DNA from: Photobacterium carnosum
GTDB taxonomy: Bacteria > Pseudomonadota > Gammaproteobacteria > Enterobacterales > Vibrionaceae
Direction: 5' to 3'
Length of the DNA stretch: 64,000 nucleotides
NCBI RefSeq assembly: GCF_002849605.1
Contig: NZ_NPIB01000015.1
Span: forward strand, 47,169 to 111,168
Part shown: positions 1 through 9,140 of the stretch, piece after piece
Numbering within the stretch: position 1 is the first letter of the stretch
Layout of the letters: each line of letters begins with the position of its first letter
Program-made: the position numbers and the translations under genes
The notes under the pieces: model-generated
Seen by the model: only the letters and a program-made list of their open reading frames with translations
Databases searched by the model: none
Told to the model about the DNA's origin: nothing

Positions 1-1082
1 TCGGTGGTGGGGCGGTTATGTCTGATTGTAGTGAACAATTAATGGCATTAGCGGAAATCTTACATCTTCCTGTGGTTAATACTTTAATGGGGTTGGGTGC
101 TTTTCCTGGGACGCATGAGCAATGTTTGGGTATGTTAGGTATGCATGGTACCTATGAAGCTAATATGGCAATGCATAATGCCGATCTTATTTTTGGGCTC
201 GGGGTTAGATTTGATGATCGTACTACTAATAATCTTGAGAAATATTGCCCTAATGCGACCATCATGCACATCGATATTGATCCGTCATCGATATCAAAAA
301 CTGTCGCCGTGGATATTCCAATTGTCGGCTCAGCAGATACTGTACTTACCAGTATGCTTAAATTGATTAATGAGCAAGATAGTTGTGATAGTAAAGATAT
401 TTTGCAACCGTGGTGGCAACAAATATCAACGTGGCGTCAACGTCAATGTCTACGTTATGACACCACTACCGACCGCATCAAGCCGCAACAAGTGATTGAA
501 TCGTTATATCGCCTTACTGATGGTGATGCGTATGTCACCTCAGATGTGGGCCAGCATCAGATGTTTGCTGCCTTATATTATCCGTTTGATAAACCTCGAC
601 GTTGGATTAATTCTGGCGGTCTTGGCACCATGGGATTTGGCTTACCTGCGGCAATGGGGGTTAAATTTGCATTACCGAATGCAGAGGTTGTGTGTGTGAC
701 AGGAGATGGCAGTATTCAAATGAATATTCAAGAACTGTCGACGGCATTGCAATACGATATTCCGGTAAAAATAATCAACCTTAATAATCGTTTTCTAGGC
801 ATGGTAAAGCAATGGCAAGATATGATTTATCAAGGTCGCCATTCTCAGTCTTATATGGATTCTGTGCCTGATTTTGCCGCGATCGCTGAAGCTTATGGGC
901 ATGTAGGGGTTCGTATTTCTGATCCTAAGTTACTTGATCAGCAATTAGAACAAGCATTGGCATTGAAAGATAAATTGGTTTTTATTGATATTAGTATTGA
1001 TGAAACAGAGCATGTTTATCCGATGTTGATCCGTGGTGGTGCCATGAGTGATATGTGGTTAAGTAAAACGGAGCGAACTTAA
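1..1082 (+). CDS. ilvI: Acetolactate synthase large subunit, 5'-truncated by window edge
   Basis: Catalytic subunit of acetohydroxyacid synthase, which condenses pyruvate with pyruvate or 2-oxobutyrate in the first common step of valine/isoleucine synthesis. The frame is open from base 3, so the true start lies outside the window; about 359 residues are visible against about 574 in E. coli IlvI. The thiamine-diphosphate motif is clear: GDGSIQMN at bases 703-726 and NN about 25 residues later, followed by FLGMVKQWQ. The central FAD-domain motif GVRFDDRT is also present. The stop overlaps the ilvH start (TAATG), so translation is probably coupled. IlvI is chosen over IlvB or IlvG because of the adjacent IlvH-type small subunit. 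The truncation is an edge effect, not a broken gene. Confidence 0.95.
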   Translation, partial: GGGAVMSDCSEQLMALAEILHLPVVNTLMGLGAFPGTHEQCLGMLGMHGTYEANMAMHNADLIFGLGVRFDDRTTNNLEKYCPNATIMHIDIDPSSISKTVAVDIPIVGSADTVLTSMLKLINEQDSCDSKDILQPWWQQISTWRQRQCLRYDTTTDRIKPQQVIESLYRLTDGDAYVTSDVGQHQMFAALYYPFDKPRRWINSGGLGTMGFGLPAAMGVKFALPNAEVVCVTGDGSIQMNIQELSTALQYDIPVKIINLNNRFLGMVKQWQDMIYQGRHSQSYMDSVPDFAAIAEAYGHVGVRISDPKLLDQQLEQALALKDKLVFIDISIDETEHVYPMLIRGGAMSDMWLSKTERT

Positions 1083-1579
1083 TGCGTAGAATTATTTCAG
1101 TATTACTTGAAAACCAGCCAGGGGCACTTTCACGGGTGGTGGGATTATTTTCTCAGCGAGGCTATAACATTGAATCATTAACGGTAGCACCAACAGATGA
1201 TCCTACTTTGTCTCGGTTAAATATTACCACTCATGTTGAAGATGAAGCTGCGTATGAGCAAATTGAAAAGCAACTGCATAAATTAATTGATATTTTAAAA
1301 GTCAGTAACGTGACAGCCTCTGATCATATTGAACGGGAGTTGATGTTAGTAAAAGTAAAAGCCAGTGGTTTTGCGCGAGCAGAAGTGAAACGTACCGCTG
1401 ATATTTTTAGAGGCTTAATTGTCGATGTCACCAGTCAGATTTATACCATTCAAGTGACAGGAACGGGTGAAAAATTAGATGCGTTTTTAGCTGCGGTGGG
1501 TGAGGCGACTGATATTATTGAAGTAGCACGCAGTGGTGTGGTTGGTCTTGCTCGTGGTGAACGCGCTTTAAAAGTATAA
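1082..1579 (+). CDS. ilvH: Acetolactate synthase small (regulatory) subunit
   Basis: Regulatory subunit that binds valine and sets feedback inhibition and full activity of IlvI. The protein has 165 residues (E. coli IlvH 163). It begins [25 protein letters not shown] region, the typical ACT domain (about residues 4-78) with the GALSRV ligand-binding turn, followed by the small-subunit C-terminal domain. The ATG overlaps the ilvI stop by one base. A bidirectional hairpin follows, so the ilvIH unit ends here and faces the convergent GntR gene. Confidence 0.97.
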   Translation: MRRIISVLLENQPGALSRVVGLFSQRGYNIESLTVAPTDDPTLSRLNITTHVEDEAAYEQIEKQLHKLIDILKVSNVTASDHIERELMLVKVKASGFARAEVKRTADIFRGLIVDVTSQIYTIQVTGTGEKLDAFLAAVGEATDIIEVARSGVVGLARGERALKV

Positions 1580-1597
1580 CATGAGATATGAGACAAA

Positions 1598-1630
1598 AAA
1601 CCCATGACATAATAAATGTGGCATGGGTTT
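1598..1630. terminator. Bidirectional terminator between ilvH and GntR gene
   Basis: Stem AAACCCATG (1598-1606) with CATGGGTTT (1622-1630). The T-run is better on the minus strand (TTTTTT directly after the stem), so it should work best for the GntR gene; the plus side has a weaker TTTATTATT tail. Confidence 0.8.
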
Positions 1631-1653
1631 ATTATTGAATTATGTGGGTAAAA

Positions 1654-2307
1654 CTAGAGATAAGGGCTCACAGAACTGACCGCATTTTTTGAGTGCTCAT
1701 TCATTATTTTTTGTGCCAGCTCAATATCACGATCCAATACTGCTTTCATTAACGCTTCATGTTCACCGCTATCATGATAGCGATTTTCACTATCACGAGA
1801 TTGACTTAACCAAATATGACGATAGCGTTTAAGTTGTTCGTAGATATCAAGGTAAAGATCCAGTAATACGGGTGAATTACTGCCTGATAAAATAGCAATA
1901 TGAAAATCGCCATGGCGCTGTTCCCATTCAGAGAGGTCAGCGTTATCAGAGGTTGGATTAAGGCGGCTTAATTTATGGTAGCTAGTAAGAATATTGAGTT
2001 CCCAAGCTTCATCGCCTTGTAAAATGGCTTTTTTTAATAATTCGTGTGAAATTAAGTGGTGAGCATTAAAAAGGTCTGTTAGTTCTTCCACTGAAACTGG
2101 CGCTACCCAGCAACCTTTTTGTGGTGCAAATTTAACATATTTTTTCCACGATAATTGGACTAAAGCTTCACGAATAGGGGACGCACCAACTTGATAATGT
2201 TCTTTCAAATCGGCAACAACAAGTTTTTGTCCGGGAGTCAATTTGCCAAGTAAAATATCTTGTCGTATGACCTCCATGATTTTATTCGTTTGCGTAGGAC
2301 TGGACAC
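1654..2307 (-). CDS. GntR family transcriptional regulator, FCD subfamily
   Basis: DNA-binding regulator of 217 residues. The N-terminal winged helix (about 8-72) shows the GntR pattern: IRQDILLGKLTPGQKL, then ADLKEHYQVGASPIREALVQL, whose SPIREAL recognition segment is diagnostic. Residues 78-205 form an all-helical FCD ligand domain, with the H-x-x-F-H and E-H motifs that hold a metal or carboxylate ligand in this family. The effector and targets cannot be read from the sequence. FCD regulators usually control nearby sugar-acid or organic-acid genes, but the neighbours here are ilvIH and pykF, neither an obvious target. It resembles the CsiR/VanR-type group in length, but I do not assign a name. 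Confidence 0.9.
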   Translation of the reverse strand: MSSPTQTNKIMEVIRQDILLGKLTPGQKLVVADLKEHYQVGASPIREALVQLSWKKYVKFAPQKGCWVAPVSVEELTDLFNAHHLISHELLKKAILQGDEAWELNILTSYHKLSRLNPTSDNADLSEWEQRHGDFHIAILSGSNSPVLLDLYLDIYEQLKRYRHIWLSQSRDSENRYHDSGEHEALMKAVLDRDIELAQKIMNEHSKNAVSSVSPYL

Positions 2308-2351
2308 AGTTTCCCTCTTTGTTGTTATATTTATTCGACGTTATACAGATC

Positions 2352-2370
2352 TAACCTTTGGTTGAGGTTA
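2352..2370. promoter_or_regulatory. Inverted repeat upstream of GntR gene, candidate operator
   Basis: TAACCT (2352-2357) and AGGTTA (2365-2370), seven bases apart, 45-63 bases upstream of the GntR start. FCD regulators usually bind short palindromes of this kind and control themselves. The role is inferred from position and symmetry only. Confidence 0.3.
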
Positions 2371-2447
2371 TTGGTTTTTTAGTATTTATTGATAAGGAGT
2401 ATAACTGGCTTTGTTTATTGCTTAAACATTAAAGAGAAGGATAAGCA

Positions 2448-2537
2448 ATGATTAAAATAGATTGGCACTGGGAATGTAACAACGGTAGGTCATTGATTTA
2501 TAAAATAGTGATGTTAGATAGATTTATCAAGCATTGA
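2448..2537 (+). CDS. Possible small protein, 29 residues, unknown
   Basis: A short ORF too small for ordinary gene calling. It starts with ATG seven bases after a good AAGGA (in GAGAAGGATAAGCA) and ends with TGA at 2535-2537. The predicted peptide begins MIKIDWHWECNNGRSLIYK; it has two tryptophans and one cysteine and no membrane segment. It is divergent from the GntR gene. No homologue is recognised. The ribosome-binding site is the only positive evidence. Chance is quite possible, so confidence is low. Confidence 0.3.
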   Translation: MIKIDWHWECNNGRSLIYKIVMLDRFIKH

Positions 2538-2545
2538 TTTATAAA
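2491..2545. repeat. Two direct copies of CATTGATTTATAAA, 41 bases apart
   Basis: The 14-base word occurs at 2491-2504 and 2532-2545. The 41-base period is about four helical turns, so a protein could contact both copies on one face of the DNA. The first copy lies inside the small ORF and the second overlaps its stop. No known binding site is recognised. The rest of 2308-2656 holds nothing else that I can name. Confidence 0.5.
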
Positions 2546-2610
2546 TATTGTCGATGATCAGGATAAAGTAGAGGTGTAAGCGTGTTACGAATAAGAAAAT
2601 ATAGACAAAT

Positions 2611-2636
2611 AAAAAGGGAGCCTAAGCTCCCTTTTT
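2611..2636 (-). terminator. pykF terminator
   Basis: AAAAAGGGAGC / GCTCCCTTTTT stem with a four-base loop, 20 bases past the pykF stop, flanked by A/T runs on both sides. Confidence 0.9.
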
Positions 2637-2656
2637 TAATATCTGTTTACGAACAA

Positions 2657-4069
2657 TTATAGAACGTGAACAGATGCAGTATTTGTTGTGCCTGAAGCAA
2701 CAAGTGCACCAGAAACCATTACTACGATATCGCCTTTAGCGCCAATGCCAGATTCTAATGCTAGTTCTTTACCGCGTAGGTAGAATGCATCAGTACTGTC
2801 AATTGAATCAACAACAACAGGTGTAACACCTTTAGAAAGACATAGCTGTGCTGCTGTCTTAGTATTAGTTGTTACAGCAAGAATACGTGCTGTTGGGAAG
2901 TACTTACGGATTGAACGAGCAGATTTACCTGCTTCAGTTGCAACAATGATCAGTGGAGCGTTTAGCTTCTCTGCTGTGTCAACTGCGCCTTTACATACCG
3001 CTTCAGTGATACGTAAACGTGGGCTATCTAGACGTGAACCTAGCTCAGCTTTAAGTACTTTATCTGTACGTTCACAGATTTTCGCCATGATAGTTACAGC
3101 TTCGATTGGGTATTTACCCTTAGCTGATTCACCAGAAAGCATTACTGCGTCAGTACCATCCATGATTGCGTTAGCAACATCACCCGCTTCTGCGCGTGTT
3201 GGACGTGGGTTCTTGATCATTGAATCAAGCATTTGTGTTGCAGTGATAACAACTTTACGAGCGCGATTACACTTCTCGATCATCATCTTTTGAGCAAAGA
3301 TAACTTCTTCAACTGGAATCTCAACACCAAGGTCGCCACGAGCAACCATGATACCGTCAGATGCTTCAAGAATAGAGTCAAAGTTATCAACACCTTCTTG
3401 GTTTTCGATCTTAGAGATAATTTGAATGTTAGCGCCGCCGTTTGCCGCTAATAGTGCACGGATTTCTAGTACGTCTTCAGCCTTACGGATGAAAGATGCA
3501 GCAACGAAATCAACGCCTTGCTCACAACCAAATTTAAGGTCAGCTTTATCTTTTTCAGCAAGAGCTGGAAGTTTTACAGAAACGCCAGGAAGGTTAACAC
3601 CTTTGTTTTCGCCTAGGTCACCGCTGTTAAGTACTTTACACTTAACGTCAGTTTCTGTTGTTCCCAACACTTCCATCTCAATTAGACCGTCGTCTACTAG
3701 GATAATGTTGCCTTTTACTAAATCTTTAGCAAAACCAGGGTAAGTCACTGCCACACAGTCTTGGTTGCCGATTACAGATGTATCTGTTGTAAAAGTGAAA
3801 TCTTGACCAGCTACTAGAGTGAAGTCATTACCACCTTCTAGTTTGATAGTACGAATCTCAGGACCTTTAGTATCTAGCAAGATAGCTAGTTCTTTGCCTG
3901 TGTTAGCCATAACTTCACGTAAATTCGTGATACGCTGACCGTGTTCTTCAAAGTCACCGTGTGAGAAGTTAAGGCGCATTACGTTCATACCAGCGTTAGC
4001 TAGTTTAGTAAGCATTTCTACAGATTCAGTTTTCGGTCCAATCGTACATACGATCTTGGTCTTTTTCAT
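2657..4069 (-). CDS. pykF: Pyruvate kinase I
   Basis: Converts phosphoenolpyruvate and ADP to pyruvate and ATP, the last step of glycolysis. The protein has 470 residues, the same as E. coli PykF. It opens [16 protein letters not shown], the type I start; [11 protein letters not shown] carries the nucleotide-site residues; [10 protein letters not shown] and [13 protein letters not shown] contain the catalytic lysine and metal-binding region; [17 protein letters not shown] follows. The C-terminal domain (about 340-470) is the fructose-1,6-bisphosphate effector domain. The start is preceded by GGAG (CCGGAGAGTATCCTCA). The gene is monocistronic with its own terminator. A long leader with a terminator-like hairpin lies upstream (see 4179-4209). 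Confidence 0.98.
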   Translation of the reverse strand: MKKTKIVCTIGPKTESVEMLTKLANAGMNVMRLNFSHGDFEEHGQRITNLREVMANTGKELAILLDTKGPEIRTIKLEGGNDFTLVAGQDFTFTTDTSVIGNQDCVAVTYPGFAKDLVKGNIILVDDGLIEMEVLGTTETDVKCKVLNSGDLGENKGVNLPGVSVKLPALAEKDKADLKFGCEQGVDFVAASFIRKAEDVLEIRALLAANGGANIQIISKIENQEGVDNFDSILEASDGIMVARGDLGVEIPVEEVIFAQKMMIEKCNRARKVVITATQMLDSMIKNPRPTRAEAGDVANAIMDGTDAVMLSGESAKGKYPIEAVTIMAKICERTDKVLKAELGSRLDSPRLRITEAVCKGAVDTAEKLNAPLIIVATEAGKSARSIRKYFPTARILAVTTNTKTAAQLCLSKGVTPVVVDSIDSTDAFYLRGKELALESGIGAKGDIVVMVSGALVASGTTNTASVHVL

Positions 4070-4178
4070 TGAGGATACTCTCCGGACGAACTATTTACCC
4101 AAGGGAAAATTAACATTAGTCATTATTAGGTAATCAACATATGGTTGTTATCGAATAGTGAATAATGAAGAAATAAAA

Positions 4179-4209
4179 AACGCTTTAAAGATTACTTTAA
4201 AAAAGCGTT
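4179..4209 (-). promoter_or_regulatory. Terminator-like hairpin inside pykF leader, candidate attenuator
   Basis: AACGCTTT (4179-4186) pairs with AAAGCGTT (4202-4209). Read on the minus strand, the stem is followed directly by TTTTTTATTTC, the form of an intrinsic terminator, 110 bases before the pykF ATG and about 120 bases after the predicted start site. On the plus strand there is also a T-run a few bases beyond the stem. No convergent gene needs a terminator here, so leader attenuation is a reasonable inference. Confidence 0.45.
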
Positions 4210-4333
4210 AGTGCGTTTTTTTAAAGTTCATATTTAGGTGATCTTAAGTGGTATTGAATATAGTGCTGTTGTTATGAACAAATAGATAAATGCCTCTGCA
4301 GCATTGATTATAACCCTAATATTCAAGCGCAGA

Positions 4334-4339
4334 ATTATA
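4334..4339 (-). promoter_or_regulatory. pykF promoter, extended -10
   Basis: On the minus strand TGCTATAAT is an exact extended -10 (TGnTATAAT). The -35 region is poor (GTGCTA at 17 bases), as is usual for extended -10 promoters. No convincing Cra (FruR) palindrome was found, although E. coli pykF is a Cra target. Confidence 0.6.
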
Positions 4340-4540
4340 GCAGATATTCCATCATTTAGCACCCTGAGATATAGCTGTTCATTATTGATTTTATGTATGA
4401 CATAAAAATGATGATTATGTGGGAAAATAAAAATAAAGCTTTGCTATTTATCAAGTGTCAGTAGGTTAATGATATTTTTTGTCGTGGTAGCAACATAGAG
4501 AGTAACAGGATATTTTTATTTCATGGATCTGAAACGGAAA

Positions 4541-4568
4541 AAAGCTGAAGTAAAAATACTTCAGCTTT
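4541..4568 (-). terminator. tRNA-Ile2 terminator
   Basis: AAAGCTGAAGTA (4541-4552) / TACTTCAGCTTT (4557-4568), 12-bp stem with a T-run on the minus strand, just past the tRNA 3' end. Confidence 0.9.
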
Positions 4569-4576
4569 TTCGAATT

Positions 4577-4652
4577 TGGTGGCCCCTCCCAGACTTGAAC
4601 TGGGGACCAAGCGATTATGAGTCGCGTGCTCTAACCACTGAGCTAAGGGGCC
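4577..4652 (-). tRNA. ileX: tRNA-Ile2 (anticodon CAU, lysidine-modified), AUA-decoding
   Basis: 76 bases with encoded CCA. The acceptor GGCCCCT pairs with AGGGGCC; the D arm is TTAGCTCAGTGGTTAGAGC; the anticodon loop is CTCATAA. The CAU anticodon could be Met, but the body matches E. coli ileX closely (GGCCCCTTAGCTCAGTGGTT start, AGGGGCCACCA end), so TilS should convert C34 to lysidine and the tRNA should read AUA. It stands alone with its own promoter and terminator. Confidence 0.93.
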
Positions 4653-4663
4653 ATATGCGACGA

Positions 4664-4692
4664 ATTATAGGGGATGGTGTCGCACTTGTCTA
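4664..4692 (-). promoter_or_regulatory. tRNA-Ile2 promoter
   Basis: TAGACA (-35, 4687-4692), 17-base spacer, TATAAT (-10, 4664-4669) on the minus strand. The short distance to the tRNA and the CCCC before the -10 fit a stable-RNA promoter. Confidence 0.8.
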
Positions 4693-4781
4693 GTGATTAA
4701 CACTAAGAAATTGTTTGCTTTTTCGACAGTTAGAAAAAATAAATGCGTTATTTAACGTTTGATCGCTTTATTGCACATAAT

Positions 4782-4810
4782 AAAAAAGCGAGCTCAAGGC
4801 TCGCTTTTTT
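4782..4810 (-). terminator. rpoD operon terminator
   Basis: AAAAAAGCGAGC (4782-4793) / GCTCGCTTTTTT (4799-4810), about 20 bases past the rpoD stop. Confidence 0.92.
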
Positions 4811-4830
4811 TATAGCGTTATTGCGTTTTC

Positions 4831-6684
4831 TTATTCGTCTAGGAAACTACGAAGTACATCTGAACGGCTTGGGTGACGTAATTTACGTAACGCCTTCGCT
4901 TCGATCTGACGGATACGCTCACGAGTAACATCAAATTGCTTGCCTACTTCTTCTAACGTGTGGTCGGTATTCATATCGATACCAAAACGCATACGAAGTA
5001 CTTTTGCTTCACGCGGTGTTAACCCAGCAAGTACATCGTTAGTTGCTGCACGCAAGTTAGTTGCAGTTGCAGCATCCATTGGAAGTTGAAGTGTTGTATC
5101 TTCAATAAAATCACCAAGGTGTGAATCTTCATCATCACCGATAGGTGTTTCCATTGAGATTGGCTCTTTAGCAATCTTCAGTACTTTGCGGATCTTGTCT
5201 TCCGGCATTTGCATGCGTTCAGCCAATTCTTCAGGTAACGGCTCACGACCCATCTCTTGAAGCATCTGACGTGAGATACGGTTCAATTTGTTGATGGTTT
5301 CAATCATGTGCACAGGAATACGAATAGTACGTGCCTGGTCAGCGATTGAACGAGTGATTGCCTGACGGATCCACCATGTTGCGTACGTTGAAAATTTGTA
5401 ACCACGACGGTATTCAAATTTATCAACAGCTTTCATTAGACCGATGTTACCTTCTTGGATCAGATCCAAGAACTGTAGTCCACGGTTGGTGTACTTTTTC
5501 GCGATAGAGATAACAAGACGCAAGTTTGCTTCAACCATCTCTTTTTTCGCACGGCGCGCTTTCGCTTCACCGATTGACATACGACGGCTGATGTCTTTGA
5601 TACGCTCAATAGACAGACCCGTTTCTTGTTCAAGTATGCGTAGCTTTAACGATGAACGACGAAGATCTTCTTCATAGTTCTTTAAACGATCAGCATAAGG
5701 CTTGCCTGAGTTAAGTGCGGTGTCAATCCAATCGCTGTTTGATTCATTACCTGCAAATAAGCTAATGAATGTTTTCTTTGGCATTTTACTGTTATCAACA
5801 CACATACGCATGATAAGACGCTCGTTAGTACGAACCTTATCCATAGAGTTACGTAGTGAGCTAACTAGACGATCAAATTGCTTTGGAATCAGACGGAATT
5901 GCTTGAAGATCTCTGACAATTCTTCAACAGCAATTTCGGTTGTAGCATGTTGACGACCGTTAGTGTCAATGGCTAATGCCATTTTTTCATAGGAGTGACG
6001 AAGTTCTAAGAACTTTTCACGCGCTAATTCTGGGTCGATGCTACCATCGTCTTCTTCTTCATCTTCCGCATCGTCGTCGCTGTCACCGTCTTCAAGATCT
6101 TTATCTTCATCTTCAAGATCGGTTTCGCTTAGCTCTGAGCCAATGTGTGTTGCTGTTGGTGCTGCGGTAGCTTCTTCGTTTGGATCAACGAAGCCTGAAA
6201 TGATATCAGTTAGACGAAGTTCATCGGCTTCAACTTTGTCAAACTGCTCAAGTAAATGAGCGATTGCTGAAGGGTATTCAGCAACTGAGCATTGAACTTG
6301 GTTAATACCATCTTCAATGCGTTTTGCGATATCAATTTCGCCTTCGCGAGTAAGTAGTTCAACTGTACCCATTTCACGCATGTACATACGTACTGGGTCT
6401 GTTGTGCGACCGATCTCGCTTTCTACGCTTGATAATGCTTGCGCCGCTGCTTCAATGGCGTCTTCGTCGGCATTATCTTCAGTCATCATGAGTTCATCGG
6501 CATCTGGGGCAGTTTCAACTACCTTAATACCCATGTCATTAATCATTTGAATAATGTCTTCAACCTGATCAGAATCAACAATATCTTCTGGTAGGTGGTC
6601 ATTTACTTCGGCGTAGGTCAGATAGCCTTGTTCCTTGCCTTTAGCAACAAGTAACTTTAGCTGTGACTGCGGATTTTGCTCCAT
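4831..6684 (-). CDS. rpoD: RNA polymerase sigma-70 factor (housekeeping)
   Basis: Primary sigma factor that directs core RNA polymerase to -35/-10 promoters. The protein has 617 residues (E. coli 613). Region 1.1 is at the N-terminus. The non-conserved region around 185-220 is extremely acidic (a run of D and E). Regions 2.1-2.4 contain [16 protein letters not shown], region 3 follows, and region 4.2 has the helix-turn-helix [22 protein letters not shown]. The C-terminus is [11 protein letters not shown], as in E. coli. It is the last gene of the rpsU-yqeY-dnaG-rpoD unit, 92 bases after dnaG. A separate internal promoter, as in E. coli, may exist in dnaG but was not identified. Confidence 0.99.
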   Translation of the reverse strand: MEQNPQSQLKLLVAKGKEQGYLTYAEVNDHLPEDIVDSDQVEDIIQMINDMGIKVVETAPDADELMMTEDNADEDAIEAAAQALSSVESEIGRTTDPVRMYMREMGTVELLTREGEIDIAKRIEDGINQVQCSVAEYPSAIAHLLEQFDKVEADELRLTDIISGFVDPNEEATAAPTATHIGSELSETDLEDEDKDLEDGDSDDDAEDEEEDDGSIDPELAREKFLELRHSYEKMALAIDTNGRQHATTEIAVEELSEIFKQFRLIPKQFDRLVSSLRNSMDKVRTNERLIMRMCVDNSKMPKKTFISLFAGNESNSDWIDTALNSGKPYADRLKNYEEDLRRSSLKLRILEQETGLSIERIKDISRRMSIGEAKARRAKKEMVEANLRLVISIAKKYTNRGLQFLDLIQEGNIGLMKAVDKFEYRRGYKFSTYATWWIRQAITRSIADQARTIRIPVHMIETINKLNRISRQMLQEMGREPLPEELAERMQMPEDKIRKVLKIAKEPISMETPIGDDEDSHLGDFIEDTTLQLPMDAATATNLRAATNDVLAGLTPREAKVLRMRFGIDMNTDHTLEEVGKQFDVTRERIRQIEAKALRKLRHPSRSDVLRSFLDE

Positions 6685-6776
6685 AGACGGTATCCAACTT
6701 CGGGTCTGAGTGATAATTTAGTATGCAGAGTTGCAAACCAGTCATTATAACAAATTTCTTAATTGTTGACTACTTA

Positions 6777-8534
6777 TTAGGCAGGACGATCCAGTAATAA
6801 GGATTGTAATTCCTGCTTTTCTTCGACTGATAAGCCGACAGTTCTTGATTTAGTCTGCAACTGTTCAATTTGTTGATTAACGCATTGAATAATAATTTTA
6901 TCCATTGCGTCTAAAAATACATCGAGGCTGTTGTCTTCATCATTTGACAACGGTAGCTCCCACGCGGCAAGCCGTGCCATCATGGCTTCGTTTTTGGTGC
7001 CACGCCAATATTCTAAAAGCTGTCCAGTGCTAATATTGGGATTGTTTCGGCATTTATCAACTATTGAGAGTAATAAATTTAATCCAGCGAGCTCAATACC
7101 CGTAAATGCGTCCATATCAAATTCAAGCTGTTGCACAAAGTGCGGGCGCTGAATCAGCAATGCAATAACTTCTCGCATTGGCGTACGCTTAATTTGTATT
7201 TGGCCGACAGCTTTAGTGATTTGACCATGTTTTGATAGTAGCTGTTGTAATTGTGTTTCATCGGGTAAACCGAGCTTTTTGCCTAGCAGCTCACGTAAGT
7301 ATAGTCGTAGAGTACCACCTGGTACTTTATCAATTAAGGGAACAGCGAGCGTGGTTAGCTTCGCTTTGCCTTCACGACTACTGGTATCAATTTGGAGCAT
7401 TAAGCTGTTAAACAAAAATTCAGACAACGTTGTAGCGCTATTAAGACGTTGTTCAAATTGTGCTTTTCCTTCGGCTCGAATACAAGAATCAGGGTCTTCG
7501 CCATCAGGTAAAAACATAAATTTTAATTGGCGGCCATCGGTTAAGAAGGGCAATGCTTGTTCCATTGCTCGCCAAGCTGCTTCTCGTCCAGCACGGTCAC
7601 CATCATAACAACACACGACTGTACTGGTTTGACGGAACAGGCTTTGAACATGATCGCCTGTCGTCGCTGTCCCCAACGATGCTACCGCATAATCGATCCC
7701 AAATTGGGCCAACGCCACGACATCCATGTAGCCTTCAACCACCATGATTTTTTCAGGTTCACGATGGGTTTGTAATACTTCATATAAACCATAAAGCTCA
7801 CGGCCTTTATGAAAAATATCAGTTTCTGGTGAGTTAAGATATTTAGGGGTACCATCGCCTAATACTCGACCACCAAAACCAATTACACGTCCACGACGAT
7901 CATGGATCGGAAACATCACTCGTCCACGAAAGCGATCATAACGACGACCTTGGTCGTTTTCGATCAGCATTCCTGTATTAACAAGTGCTTTTTGCGATTC
8001 ATTATCCCGCCCAAAGCGAGTACGTACCATGTCCCATTGATCTGGGATAAAACCGATATTGAATTTTTTTACAATATCGCCAGATAAACCACGACCTTTG
8101 AGGTAATCAACGGCAATCTGAGCGTCTTGTGCCCGTAATTGCGATTGATAAAACTGTGATACTTGGCCCATGAGTTCATAGTAATTACGTTTATCAGCGG
8201 CTTTGGGGCCACGAGGTGCATTGGTGCCATCGTTTTCACGTGGAACTTCTAAACCTAATTGTGAGGCTAGTTCTTCAATAGCATCGACAAACTCTAACCG
8301 ATCATACTCCATCACGAAATCAAGTACGTTGCCATGAACGCCGCACCCAAAACAATGATAGAACTGTTTTTCTTGGCTTACCGAAAAAGAGGGGGTTTTT
8401 TCATTATGAAAGGGGCAGCAGGCACCAAAATTCTTACCTTGCTTTTTGAGTTTTACACGCGCGTCAATAACATCGACAATGTCGTGTCGAGAGATTAAAT
8501 CATCAATAAATGAACGCGGTATTTTTCCTGACAT
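6777..8534 (-). CDS. dnaG: DNA primase
   Basis: Makes RNA primers for replication at the fork, recruited by DnaB. The protein has 585 residues (E. coli 581). The N-terminal zinc-binding domain shows CCPFHNEKTPSFSV and FYHCFGCG, giving the CHC2 ligands. The TOPRIM catalytic core includes MVVEGYMDVVALAQFG and CYDGDRAGREAA with the metal-binding acidic residues. The C-terminal helicase-binding domain follows from about residue 430. It is the middle gene of the macromolecular-synthesis operon. Confidence 0.98.
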   Translation of the reverse strand: MSGKIPRSFIDDLISRHDIVDVIDARVKLKKQGKNFGACCPFHNEKTPSFSVSQEKQFYHCFGCGVHGNVLDFVMEYDRLEFVDAIEELASQLGLEVPRENDGTNAPRGPKAADKRNYYELMGQVSQFYQSQLRAQDAQIAVDYLKGRGLSGDIVKKFNIGFIPDQWDMVRTRFGRDNESQKALVNTGMLIENDQGRRYDRFRGRVMFPIHDRRGRVIGFGGRVLGDGTPKYLNSPETDIFHKGRELYGLYEVLQTHREPEKIMVVEGYMDVVALAQFGIDYAVASLGTATTGDHVQSLFRQTSTVVCCYDGDRAGREAAWRAMEQALPFLTDGRQLKFMFLPDGEDPDSCIRAEGKAQFEQRLNSATTLSEFLFNSLMLQIDTSSREGKAKLTTLAVPLIDKVPGGTLRLYLRELLGKKLGLPDETQLQQLLSKHGQITKAVGQIQIKRTPMREVIALLIQRPHFVQQLEFDMDAFTGIELAGLNLLLSIVDKCRNNPNISTGQLLEYWRGTKNEAMMARLAAWELPLSNDEDNSLDVFLDAMDKIIIQCVNQQIEQLQTKSRTVGLSVEEKQELQSLLLDRPA

Positions 8535-8610
8535 AACAAAGCAAACAACCTAGAGTAAACAAAAAGAGTGTAACGGTTAGACCGTTAAAAATGAGGATTG
8601 TCAGATACAA

Positions 8611-8646
8611 ACAAGCCGCGCATTCTAAAAGAATAGCACGGCTTGT
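8611..8646. other. Hairpin between yqeY and dnaG
   Basis: ACAAGCCG (8611-8618) and CGGCTTGT (8639-8646) can form a stem in the operon transcript. There is no proper T-run on the minus strand, so it looks more like a partial terminator or processing site, as E. coli has between rpsU and dnaG, than a full stop. Confidence 0.45.
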
Positions 8647-8665
8647 TGCAGAATAAGAGGAGTGA

Positions 8666-9109
8666 TTAACCTAGCTTGATTTTCACCAGCTTGCTAACAA
8701 TCCCCATATCGGCACGACCCTGAATCTGCGGTTTCAGTACGCCCATAACCTTGCCCATATCTTGCATGTTGACAGCGCCTGTTGCAGTAATAGCATCATC
8801 CAGCAAAGCAGAGACTTCATCTTCACTTAACGGTTGAGGCATAAATTCTGCTAGAACACTGATTTCAGCATGTTCAATATCAGCAAGATCTTGACGGCCT
8901 GCAGCTTCATATTGGGCTACAGAGTCACGACGTTGCTTTACCATTTTGGTCAAAACTGCTAACACGTCATCATCGGAAAGAATAATTCTTTCGTCAACTT
9001 CACGTTGTTTAATTGCAGAAAGTACCAAACGGATAGCGCCAAGACGAGGTTTATTTCTCGCCTTCATCGCCGCGATTTGTTCGCCTTTAAGACGTTCAAT
9101 AAGAGTCAT
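8666..9109 (-). CDS. yqeY: GatB/YqeY domain protein
   Basis: Small all-helical protein of 147 residues with the YqeY fold, related to the C-terminal tRNA-binding tail of GatB amidotransferase. Family marks: MTLIERLKGEQIAAMKARNK at the start, then LRLVLSAIKQREVDER-like text, YEAAGRQDLADIEHAEI, and the closing GKVMGVLKPQIQGRADMGIVSKLVKIKL. The biochemical role is not established; a link to tRNA or amidotransfer is suggested by homology only. The gene lies 31 bases after rpsU. This rpsU-yqeY-dnaG order is common in Vibrionaceae and pseudomonads but is not found in E. coli. Confidence 0.93.
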   Translation of the reverse strand: MTLIERLKGEQIAAMKARNKPRLGAIRLVLSAIKQREVDERIILSDDDVLAVLTKMVKQRRDSVAQYEAAGRQDLADIEHAEISVLAEFMPQPLSEDEVSALLDDAITATGAVNMQDMGKVMGVLKPQIQGRADMGIVSKLVKIKLG

Positions 9110-9140
9110 TACGCGATCCTTCTGTTTTATAATCTAACGA

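Larger units (their letters stand above)
4070..4576. other. pykF leader and promoter region; no gene seen
   Basis: 507 bases with no supported ORF. It holds, on the minus strand, an extended -10 promoter (4334-4339), a second TATAAT (4308-4313), about 265 bases of leader RNA and an internal hairpin with T-runs (4179-4209). A 7-codon ORF starting at 4230 has no good ribosome-binding site. The part from 4390 to 4530 holds nothing I recognise apart from the tRNA terminator that follows. Confidence 0.6.

Noticed and set aside
1..1082. ilvI as a truncated pseudogene
   Set aside because: The frame is open to the window edge, with all visible motifs intact.
4207..4230. Seven-codon ORF (MNFKKTH) before the pykF leader hairpin, as a leader peptide
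   Set aside because: No ribosome-binding site and no codon bias that would make a control signal.
4743..4928. 61-codon plus-strand ORF at the rpoD end
   Set aside because: It covers the rpoD terminator and the antisense of the rpoD 3' end.
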